This document shows positions 1 through 8,398 of a DNA stretch of 64,000 nucleotides, piece after piece; the first letter of the stretch is position 1; each line of letters opens with the position of its first letter. Location of the stretch: positions 1 through 64,000 of the forward strand of contig CAXIWF010000808.1 in NCBI GenBank assembly GCA_964036045.1. Direction: 5' to 3'. The notes under the pieces are model-generated. The model was given only the letters and a program-made list of their open reading frames with translations. It searched no databases and had not been told where the DNA came from. A program made the position numbers and the translations under genes. This stretch comes from Eutreptiella sp. 'Long Island Sound 2002'. Its lineage: Eukaryota; Euglenozoa; Euglenophyceae; Eutreptiales; Eutreptiaceae.

Positions 1-144
1 CATGCACTGCACCACGGCCTCCTAACATCTTTGCAATGAGGTGCACTCCACAGCTGCCCTCCCCTCTATCATTACATCACATTCCAAGGCATAGTTGCTC
101 ACCCGGGATGCTCCCCTTGCTGGTCTCTCTGGTGATTACCACAA
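1..144 (+). repeat. Forward spacer, left-truncated by window edge
   Basis: This is the right half of the 286-bp spacer seen complete at 2274-2559. It enters at the CATGCACTGCACCACGG part and ends at ATTACCACA, where satellite begins. It carries the variant AAGGCATAG (shared with the spacers ending at 41117 and 57086) where most spacers read AAGCCATAG. All three of these spacers precede 13.5-monomer arrays, so the variant marks one array type. Confidence 0.9.
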
Positions 145-2273
145 GTGTAGGTACGGCGTGTTGATGCGGATGCTGGTGAGTGGTTCTTTTTGAATGGGTT
201 GTTGGGACATGAAAGGGCGGGGTACGGTGGCCTGTGTGGAATTGGATGGGTGCGGTGGGATGCAAATGTGAATGTGAGCACATTTGGGGGGTTGCACGAA
301 AGTGTAGGTATGCCGTGTTGAGGCGGATGGGGGAGGGGTGGGTGTTTTTGAATGGGGTGTTGGAACATGAAATGGCGGGGTACCGTGGCCTGTGCCGGGT
401 TGGGTGGATGCGCTGGGATGCAAATGTGAATGTGAGCACATTGGGAGGGTTGCAAGAAAGTGCAGGTATGGCGTGTTGATGCGGATGGGGGAGGGGTGGG
501 TGTTTTTGAATGGGGTGTTGGAACATGAAAGGGCGAGGTACGGTGGCCTGTGTGGGGTTGGGTGGGTGCAGTGGGATGCAAATGTGAATGTGAGCACATA
601 CGGGGGGTCGCACGAAAGTGTAGGTATGGCGTGTTGATGCGGATGGAGGAGGGGTGGGTGTTTTTGAATGGGGTGTTGGGACATGAAAGGGCGGGGTACG
701 GTGGCCTGTGTGGGGTTGGGTGGATGCAGTGGGATGCAAATGTGAATGTGAGCATATTTGGGGGGTTGCAAGAAAGTGTAGGTATGGCGTGTTGATGCGG
801 ATGGGGGAGGGGTGGGTGTTTTTGAATGGGGTGTTGGGATATGAAAGGGCGAGGTACGGTGGCCTGTGTGGGGTTGGGTGGGTGCAGTGGGATGCAAATG
901 TGAATGCGAGCACATACGGGGGGTCGCACGAAAGTGTAGGTATGGCGTGTTGATGCGGATGAGGGATGGGTGGGTGTTTTTGAATGGGGTGTTGGGACAT
1001 GAAAGGGCGGGGTACGGTGGCCTGTGTGGGGTTGGGTGGATGCGGTGGGATGCAAATGTGAATGTGAGCACATTTGGGTGGTTTCACGAAAGTGTAGGTA
1101 TGCCGTGTTGAGGCGGATGGGGGAGGGGTGGGTGTTTTTGAATAGGTGTTGGAACATGAAATGGCGGGGTACCGTGGCCTGTGCCGGGTTGGGTGGATGC
1201 GATGGGATGCAAATGTGAATGTGAGCACATTGGGAGGGTTGCAAGAAAGTGCAGGTATGGCGTGTTGATGCGGATGGGGGAGGGGTGGGTGTTTTTGAAT
1301 GGGGTGTTGGAACATGAAACGGCGGGGTACCGTGGCCTGTGCCGGGTTGGGTGGATGCGGTGGGATGCAAATGTGAATCCGAGCACATTTGGGGGGTTGC
1401 ACGAAAGTGTAGGTATGCCGTGTTGAGGCGGATGGGGGAGGGGTGGGTGTTTTTGAATGGGGTGTTGGGACATGAAAGGGCGGGGTACGGTGGCCTGTGT
1501 GGGGTTGGGTGGATGCGGTGGGATGCAAATGTGAATGTGAGCACATTTGGGGGGTTGCACGAAAGTGTAGGTATGCCGTGTTGAGGCGGATGGGGGAGGG
1601 GTGGGTGTTTTTGAATGGGGTGTTGGAACATGAAATGGCGGGGTACCGTGGCCTGTGCCGGGTTGGGTGGATGCGGTGGGATGCAAATGTGAATGTGAGC
1701 ACATTGGGGGGGTTGTAGGAAAGTGTAGGTATGGCGTGTTGATGCGGATGGGGGAGGGGTGGGTGTTTTTGAATGGGGTGTTGGGACATGAAAGGGCGAG
1801 GTACGGTGGCCTGTGTGGGGTTGGGTGGGTGCAGTGGGATGCAAATGTGAATGCGAGCACATACGGGGGGTCGCACGAAAGTGTAGGTATGGCGTGTTGA
1901 TGCGGATGAAGGAGGGGTGGGTGTTTTTGAATGGGGTGTTGGGACATGAAAGGGCGGGGTACGGTGGCCTGTGCCGGGTTGGGTGGATGCGGTGGGATGC
2001 AAATGTGAATGTGAGCACATTTGGGGGGTTGCACGAAAGTGTAGGTATGCCGCGTTGAGGCGGATGGGGGAGGGGTGGGTGTTTTTGAATGGGGTGTTGG
2101 AACATGAAATGGCGGGGTACCGTGGCCTGTGCCGGGTTGGGTGGATGCGGTGGGATGCAAATGTGAATGTAAGCACATTGGAGGGGTTGTAGGAAAGTGT
2201 AGGTATGGCGTGTTGATGCGGATGGGGGAGGGGTGGGTGTTTTTGAATGGGTCGTTGGAACATGAAAGGGCGA
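145..2273 (+). repeat. 158-bp satellite array, about 13.5 monomers (module 1)
   Basis: Tandem monomers of 158 bp; the start word GGGATGCAAATGTGAA recurs at 257, 415, 573, 731 and onward. Monomers alternate between two families: one with GTTGAGGCGG, ATGAAATGGCGGGGTACC and TGCCGGGTTGGG, the other with GTTGATGCGG, ATGAAAGGGCG and TGTGGGGTTGGG. The first monomer after the spacer is degenerate (TGGTTCTTTTTGAATGGG, GGAATTGGATGGG). One monomer near 1141 has lost one base (GAATAGGTG for GAATGGGGTG). The plus strand is G-rich and contains no TTA, CTA or TCA in the consensus, so all three minus frames stay open. The order of variants matches arrays 41118-43247 and 57087-59216. Confidence 0.97.
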
Positions 2274-2559
2274 TGCTGCCATGGACATCTGAACTGGCTT
2301 TGCCAGGCAAAAACATTTCCAGCCGCGGTGGCTCCATTAAGGTCCACCGCTCGCTAGTAAAATTGGGGTAAAAATCGGCTATGTTTTTCGCTACACAGAG
2401 GGGGTGCTGGTTGTACCATGCACTGCACCACGGCCTCCTAACATCTTTGCAATGAGGTGCACTCCACAGCTGCCCTCCCCTCTATCATTACATCACATTC
2501 CAAGCCATAGTTGCTCACCCGGGATGCTCCCCTTGCTGGTCTCTCTGGTGATTACCACA
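2274..2559 (+). repeat. 286-bp forward spacer (type copy)
   Basis: The satellite breaks off inside ATGAAAGGGCGA and is replaced by 286 bp that are not satellite, starting TGCTGCCATGGACATCTG and ending GGTGATTACCACA, after which a degenerate monomer begins. The same element occurs in 16 complete forward copies in the window and, diverged, in reverse orientation at 3951-4232. It contains no open frame of its own. Because the edge monomers are the same at every copy, spacer plus flanking monomers have been amplified together rather than inserted independently. Confidence 0.93.
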
Positions 2560-3426
2560 AGTGTAGGTACGGCGTGTTGATGCGGATGCTGGTGTGTGGT
2601 TCTTTTTGAATGGGTTGTTGGGACATGAAAGGGCGGGGTACGGTGGCCTGTGTGGAATTGGATGGGTGCGGTGGGATGTAAATGTGAATGTGAGCACATT
2701 TGGGGGGTTGCACGAAAGTGTAGGTATGCCGTGTTGAGGCGGATGGGGGAGGGGTGGGTGTTTTTGAATGGGGTGTTGGAACATGAAATGGCGGGGTACC
2801 GTGGCCTGTGCCGGGTTTGGTGGATGCGCTGGGATGCAAATGTGAATGTGAGCACATTGGGAGGGTTGCAAGAAAGTGCAGGTATGGCGTGTTGATGCGG
2901 ATGGGGGAGGGGTGGGTGTTTTTGAATGGGGTGTTGGAACACGAAAGGGCGAGGTACGGTGGCCTGTGTGGGGTTGGGTGGGTGCAGTGGGATGCAAATG
3001 TGAATGTGAGCACATACGGGGGGTCGCACGAAAGTGTAGGTATGGCGTGTTGATGCGGATGGAGGAGGGGTGGGTGTTTTTGAATGGGGTGTTGGGACAT
3101 GAAAGGGCGGGGTACGGTGGCCTGTGTGGGGTTGGGTGGATGCGGTGGGATGCAAATGTGAATGTGAGCACATTTGGGGGGTTGCACGAAAGTGTAGGTA
3201 TGCCGCGTTGAGGCGGATGGGGGAGGGGTGGGTGTTTTTGAATGGGGTGTTGGAACATGAAATGGCGGGGTACCGTGGCCTGTGCCGGGTTGGGTGGATG
3301 CGGTGGGATGCAAATGTGAATGTAAGCACATTGGGGGGGTTGTAGGAAAGTGTAGGTATGGCGTGTTGATGCGGATGGGGGAGGGGTGGGTGTTTTTGAA
3401 TGGGTCGTTGGAACATGAAAGGGCGA
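2560..3426 (+). repeat. Satellite array, about 5.5 monomers
   Basis: Starts with the degenerate edge monomer (GATGCTGGTGTGTGG) and a GGGATGTAAATG variant, and ends with the GAATGGGTCGTTGG edge monomer before the next spacer. Spacer plus array gives an 1153-bp unit, which recurs in every module and occurs twice in a row in modules 5 and 6. The longer 2416-bp spacing seen elsewhere equals 1153 plus eight monomers minus one base. Confidence 0.96.
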
Positions 3427-3712
3427 TGCTGCCATGGACATCTGAACTGGCTTTGCCAGGCAAAAACATTTCCAGCCGCGGTGGCTCCATTAAGGTCCAC
3501 CGCTCGCTAGTAAAATTGGGGTAAAAATCGGCTATGTTTTTCGCTACACAGAGGGGGTGCTGGTTGTACCATGCACTGCACCACGGCCTCCTAACATCTT
3601 TGCAATGAGGTGCACTCCACAGCTGCCCTCCCCTCGATCATTACATCACATTCCAAGCCATAGTTGCTCACCCGGGATGCTCCCCTTGCTGGTCTCTCTG
3701 GTGATTACCACA
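3427..3712 (+). repeat. Forward spacer, second in module 1
   Basis: Exact positional repeat of the 2274-2559 spacer 1153 bp later. It differs at CCCTCGATC (CCCTCTATC in the previous copy), a difference kept between second and first spacers of modules 1 to 4. Confidence 0.93.
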
Positions 3713-3948
3713 AGTGTAGGTACGGCGTGTTGATGCGGATGCTGGTGTGTGGTTCTTTTTGAATGGGTTGTTGGGACATGAAAGGGCGGGGTACGGTGGC
3801 CTGTGTAGAATTGGATGGGTGCGGTGGGATGCAAATGTGAATGTGAGCACATTTGGGGGGTTGCACGAAAGTGTAGGTATGGCGTGTTGATGCGGATGGG
3901 GGAGGGGTGGGTGTTTTTGAATGGGGTGTTGGGACATGAAAGGGCGGG
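3713..3948 (+). repeat. Terminal satellite array, about 1.5 monomers
   Basis: A short array trapped between a forward spacer on the left and an inverted spacer on the right. It ends within ATGAAAGGGCGGG and then jumps to ATTTGTGGTAAA. It has GTGTAGAATTGG where modules 2, 4, 5 and 6 have GTGTGGAATTGG; module 3 shares the A. Confidence 0.95.
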
Positions 3949-3950
3949 AT

Positions 3951-4232
3951 TTGTGGTAAACAGCGGAGAGACCAGCAAGGGTAGCATCCCGGTCGAGCAA
4001 CCATGGGTTGGAATGTGATGTAATGATAGAAACGAAGGCATTGGTGAAGTGGAATGCATTCTGAAGGTGGTAGGAGGCCGTGGTGCAGTGCAAAGTATAC
4101 CCACCACCCTCCTTGTATGGCGAAAAACATCCCCAGTTTTTACCCCGATTTTACTAGTGAGCGGTGGACCTTAATGGAGCTGCGGCGGCTGGACAATGTT
4201 TTGGTTTGGCAAACCGGGTTCGGATGTCCATG
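3951..4232 (-). repeat. Inverted spacer, full length
   Basis: Read on the minus strand this is a diverged copy of the forward spacer: it begins CATGGACATCCGAACC, keeps CTCCATTAAGGTCCACCGCTC, the long A/G tract, GCACTGCACCACGGCCTCCTA and ATCATTACATCACATTCCA, and ends TTTACCACAA at the satellite edge. With the forward spacer at 3427-3712 it makes inverted repeats of about 285 bp around a 236-bp satellite core. Its greater divergence from the forward copies (by eye about one base in five) says the inverted arrangement is older than the module amplification. Confidence 0.9.
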
Positions 4233-4367
4233 CCCTGATCCCAGAGACCTCACCAACGCCATTGGCTTGGGGCACAGAAGCCGTGGATACATCCTGAAGG
4301 GGTCCCTTGGGTTGCCGACTATGCCTATGGAGAACTACCCAGAAACATGCCTTTTTTTTATGTATGG
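4233..4367. other. Segment between the two inverted spacers
   Basis: About 135 bp of non-satellite DNA. It contains CCTTGGGTTGCCGACTAT, an 18-bp word also found at about 36221 in the 203-bp offset duplication downstream of the 5S gene, which suggests a distant shared origin. No open frame or RNA gene is visible. An eight-T run sits near 4352-4359. Confidence 0.6.
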
Positions 4368-4576
4368 TTTGTGGTAAATAGCGGAGAGACCAGCAAGGGG
4401 AGCATCCCGGGTGAGCAACTATGGGTTGGAATGTGATGTAATGATAGAGAGGAAGGCATTTGTGAAGTGGTATGCATTCTGAAGGTGGTAGGAGGCCGTG
4501 GTGCAGTGCAAAGTATACCCAGCACCCTCCTTGTATGGCAAAAAACATCCCCAATTTTTACCCCGATTTTACAAGT
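4368..4576 (-). repeat. Inverted spacer, truncated second copy
   Basis: Repeats the first inverted spacer from TTTGTGGTAAATAGCGG to CCCCGATTTTAC, then stops short of the outer 75 bp or so and runs into the 12-bp minisatellite. It keeps GAGCATCCCGGGTGAGCAACT, closer to the forward spacer than the neighbouring inverted copy is (GTAGCATCCCGGTCGAG). Confidence 0.88.
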
Positions 4577-4584
4577 ATTTTACT

Positions 4585-4840
4585 ACATGGTGGGGCACAT
4601 CCTGCGGCACATGGTGGGGCACATGGTGGGGCACATCCCAGGGCACATCGTGGGGTTCACAGTGGGGCACACTGTGGGGCACATCATGGGGCACATCAAT
4701 TGGCATTTGGCGGGCACATCGTGCGGCACATGGTGGGGCACATGGTGGGGCACATCATGGGTCACATTCTGGTGAGCATTGAGGGGCACATTCTGGGGCA
4801 CATCGTGGGCCACATTGCGGGGCACATCCTGGGGCAGTGC
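4585..4840 (+). repeat. 12-bp minisatellite, about 21 units
   Basis: Degenerate tandem units of the form ACATNNTGGGGC (for example ACATGGTGGGGC, ACATCATGGGGC, ACATTCTGGGGC). Two units deviate in length by one base but the register is recovered. Twelve is a multiple of three, so both strands carry long frames with a four-residue period (Gly-His-Ile/Met-Val on plus; Cys-Pro-Thr-Met or His-Asp-Val-Pro on minus). I regard these frames as consequences of the repeat. Confidence 0.93.
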
Positions 4841-5504
4841 GGTGAAAGGTGGTGTGGTGTGGTCTAGCGTGGTGTGGATTGATGTGGTGTAGTGTTTCTT
4901 CCTTTTGTGTGGTGCCATGTGAGGAACATGTTGTAACCGCTGCATAGTGGTTGATCTTTGTTGTAACTGCGAAGCCTGTAGCCTTGATGCCCCAGGGGTC
5001 GTAACGCCCGACACTGCCCCTGATATCTCCGAACCCACATAACCCTCTTCAGACCCATATCCAGCTTAGGGGAGCGACATATGCGAAGCACTTGTAAGTC
5101 CTTTGAACTCCATGGTGGAATATGAAGAGTACGAAAACCCGGTCTACAAAAATGGAGCAGACATAGAATCTCAATGCGCATTCATCGCACATAATGACAC
5201 AACGTGAAATCATTCGAAATAATTTAAATAAATCCGATTGGGAAATCACGAAAGACAAATGCGACTCGACGCGCGCTCACAGGCGACATCTGGCGGCGAA
5301 CGGAAAACATGAAAACAAGCGGAAAATTTACTGCACTAATGTACATCTGAGAATCATTGAAATTCTGATCACATCAGTGTATAATTGAGTGCTGTCAGTG
5401 CTGCCGTTACACATGTGTGGTGCACTGGTTCAGGGCTGTTTGTGTTGTCTTGAGGCCTCATTCCATAGGCGAGGTGGTTTGTGAGTGCCAAAAGAATGCA
5501 TCCT
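4841..5504. other. Non-repetitive segment, no gene seen
   Basis: Begins with a short degenerate GTGGT-rich run (4841-4890) and continues as ordinary-composition DNA. The longest frames here are about 60-105 codons with no recognisable family. A site near 5282-5298 (GGCGACATCTGGCGGCG) resembles CCAG-containing insulator-type motifs but is a single occurrence per module. Confidence 0.5.
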
Positions 5505-7372
5505 AGTAGGTTACTTTTGCGTTCTAAAATATCCCAAACACCCGATCATTTTTTTGGGAAAATATCCTAATTATCCTAAAAAAAAGGGTTACGGTTAACC
5601 TTAGCTTTAACGGTAACCATTTTTTAGGATAGTTAGGATATTTTTGGTCCTTGCCTGGAAGAATATTAAGTACTTGGGATATTTTGGACATTTTTCAGCA
5701 GGAGGTTTCAGTCTAGATGAGTCAGCTAGGGATATTTAGGATATTTAGGATATTTTTTGCATGACGTTTTAGGATCTTTTCTCGCATTTAGAATATTTGT
5801 TCTGGCGAGGTTGGGATGTTTTTGACGATTGCTTATCACAACATGTTCAGCCTGCGGTTGTTTGTCCATTACGATGTTGAGGATGGTCCACATAATGAGG
5901 ATATTGTCTCCATCAGGACTTAGGATATTTTTGGCAATGTACTCATCACAATGGTAGCTGTAACCCTTCTTCGAATCTTTGGAATATTTCTGGTGTTCTG
6001 CCCAAAGCTACATGAAGTACTTGGGATATTGAGGATATTTTTGAGCAAGAACGTTCAGTCAATTGAGGATATTTGGGATATTTAGGATATTTTCTGCATG
6101 ATCTGAGAGAATGGTGCTGATATTCAGGATGTTTGGTCTGGCGAGATTAGGAAGTATTTGACACGTGCTGAGCACAACATTTTCAGCATCCTGTTGTAGG
6201 CCCATTGGATGGTTCAGAATATTTAGGATAATTCGAATATTGTCTCCTATAGGACTTATGATATCTTCCTTCTAGCCATCGCTACTTACTCATCACACCA
6301 ATAGCGGATACTTACAATATGTTCGATGATATGCCCCGAACAATATTACGTACTTAGGATATTTAGGATGTTTTTGAGAAAAGAAACGAGCCAGGTCAGA
6401 ACATTTGGGATACTTAGGATATTTTCTGCATGAGGTTTAACGATCTTCCCGATGATTCGGATGACTGACTTGGCAAAATTAGGACTCGCAACATTTTCAA
6501 CATCCCGTTGTTTGCCCATTGGGATGTTTAGGATATTTAGGATAATTAGGATATTTTCTCCGTCAGCACTTATGATATTTTTATTCTTAGATTTTTCATG
6601 TATAGTAATGGCAAATTCCTCATCACAACCGTACTTGTAACCACTCTTAGGATATTTAAGATATTCCTTGCTGTTATCGAAGAAAGTGGAGTACTTAGCA
6701 CATTAAAGATGTTTGCTAGCCCCAACTTTCAGTCCCAAAAGTTGAGGACATTTAGGATACTTAGGATGTTTTTTGCACAAATTAGACAGTGTTTTTAGGC
6801 TAAGGCTAACCGTTTTATCCATCTCTTTGACAATGACCCATCGCAACATGTTTGCCAGGTCAGGAGGTTTAGGATAATTACATGCCCAGAGCCACACAAA
6901 GTACTTGGGATATTTGGGATATTTTTGAGAACAAATGTTCAGTCAGTTGAAGATATTTAGGATATTTTCTCCAACAGGAGTTAGAATATCGTTCTTTTTA
7001 CATTTTGCATGTGTAGTGATGGCAAATAACTCATGACAACCGTAATTGTAACCACGCTTAGGATATGTAGTATATTCGTTGGTGTTATCGAGGAATATTC
7101 AGTACTTGGCATAGTTAGGATGTTTCCTAGCCCTAACGTTCTGTCCCAAAGGCTGGGGATGTTCAGGATACTTAGGATGTTTTTTCCACGCGTTAGACAG
7201 AGGTTCTAGGATAAGGATAACCTATTTTTCCATATCTTTGACAATGACTCATCGCAACATGTTCGCCTGGTTAGGACTTTTATGATAATTAGGATCATTA
7301 GGATCTTTTCTGCATTCGGACTTAGGATCGTTTTCTCAAACACGACTTAGGACATTCGTTGGCGCGCTTTTC
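5505..7372. repeat. AT-rich degenerate repeat built on GGATATTT (module 1, type A)
   Basis: About 1.9 kb in which TTAGGATATTT, GGGATATTT and TAGGATAATTAGG recur at irregular spacing, with longer recurrent phrases: ATGTTCAGTCA, TTTTCTGCATGA, GACAATGACYCATCGCAACATG, AACTCATGACAACC or CCTCATCACAACC, and AAGTACTTGGGATATT. These phrases return in the same order several times, so the region looks like a decayed tandem array with a long unit. Small frames of 62-66 codons occur but are phrase-derived. Type A markers: G at 5804, TTCTGCCC near 5999, GGACTCGCAAC near 6485. Confidence 0.8.
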
Positions 7373-8398
7373 ATTTCGTACGGGTTAGCCATCGGGATGC
7401 GCAGCCTTGATAGATCTATGGTTGTGTAGAAGATTGTGATATTGTATTTTAAACTCACTAGGATATTGGGGACATCTGGGATGTTTCTCAAAATTGGTTA
7501 GGACAATTTGATCCCATACCTCATCTGCTATGGGTTTGACATTTTGGTAAGTTGTTGAGCATCGAATCATGCAGTACTTTGGCAGCCGCGGTTTTGTAGC
7601 ACACAGGACACATGCAGTGTTCTGTTTCCAACAGACAATGGTATGTACAAAATTTGTAACATCGTCACGCAACAAACTAGGATTTTTTGAACCGTGAAGT
7701 GGACCACTTCGACATTCCTTTTTGCGATAGTAATAGTGATACGTCTTTACTACCTGCAATATCACTGCGTCAAGATTTTTGCGGACAAAAGAGGTTGAGG
7801 AAAGTTGCAATAGTTATGATAATTTGTGGCTTACAGTTTAGAATGTATTTCCTGCCTTTGAATTATGGCTAGATCGAGCATTTGGACCATTCATATATTC
7901 CCTCAAGGAGCTAGGGTTGTTGAGATTCCTCGTTCAGCAAATTTTTGAAATCCTTTTTAGCCTTTGCGTACAGGCCTATGCGGGTTACACAGAAGGATTT
8001 CCCGAAGGTATGTGGCATTGTAGAGGCATGTGCACATTTGGAATCTCTAAGATTCTTGTCCAGGAGGGGGGCGGGATGGTCTCAGCACACTCAGAGGAAG
8101 ATCTAGCTCCTAAGAAGGTGCCATGGCGGCCATGTGCGAAAAACATGAGCTTCAATGAGACCTTTGTTCTGCACCATGGAAGTTTTTGGATACAGCTTGC
8201 AATAGACAGCACTGCGCACAAGACACAACACATTGCTCACAGCACGACATGGTGCAAAGAATACAAAACAAAACTCCCAGCAAAGCTGACTAGAAGCCCA
8301 AAAAACAAGCTGTCCCCAGGACAACACTCTCCATACAGCGTATCACTGTGCACATCGATCGGCAACGTCACCGAATGCAACAGATTGGAAAAAACATC
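7373..8398. other. Segment U (1.0 kb), module 1, joined directly to satellite
   Basis: Ordinary-composition DNA after the AT-rich repeat. It holds a 141-codon minus frame (7385-7810) and a plus frame from about 7917 with no ATG at its start. At 8398 the sequence GAAAAAACATC passes straight into satellite (GTGTTGAGGCGG). In modules 2, 4 and 5 the same GAAAAAACATC continues as ACATGGCAC, so this is a recombination junction. The plus frame reaches a stop seven bases into the satellite here but runs 57 bases further in the uninterrupted copies (to 17175). Confidence 0.7.
7385..7810 (-). CDS. Doubtful 141-residue ORF with paired cysteines, copy 1
   Basis: ATG-started frame with two close cysteine pairs at about residues 68-71 (CVLC) and 81-85 (CMIRC), preceded by a His/Cys stretch, a layout reminiscent of the zinc-ribbon tails of some DNA transposases. 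I do not recognise a family. The C-terminal third reads into DNA that borders the AT-rich repeat, and no transposase core lies upstream. Frame conservation in the other copies carries no weight because the copies are nearly identical. It may be a transposon remnant or chance. Confidence 0.15.
   Translation of the reverse strand: MQLSSTSFVRKNLDAVILQVVKTYHYYYRKKECRSGPLHGSKNPSLLRDDVTNFVHTIVCWKQNTACVLCATKPRLPKYCMIRCSTTYQNVKPIADEVWDQIVLTNFEKHPRCPQYPSEFKIQYHNLLHNHRSIKAAHPDG

Noticed and set aside
234-479. Plus-strand 81-codon frames every 158 bp
   Set aside because: They are the same monomer read between fixed stops, overlap each other, and have no family match or independent start context.
145-3948. 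CRISPR array
   Set aside because: Units are contiguous 158-bp monomers without unique spacers, and the genome is eukaryotic by its 5S genes.
4205-4235. tRNA B-box-like GGGTTCGGATG at the outer end of the inverted spacer
   Set aside because: No A box at the right distance and no cloverleaf can be drawn.
4583-5038. 151-codon minus frame and 102-131-codon plus frames over the 12-bp repeat
   Set aside because: The four-residue periodicity is a direct result of a 12-bp unit; both strands are open.
5600-5625. Telomere-like GGGTTACGGTTAACC stretch
   Set aside because: It is a single short palindromic stretch, not a tandem telomeric repeat, and recurs internally in each module.
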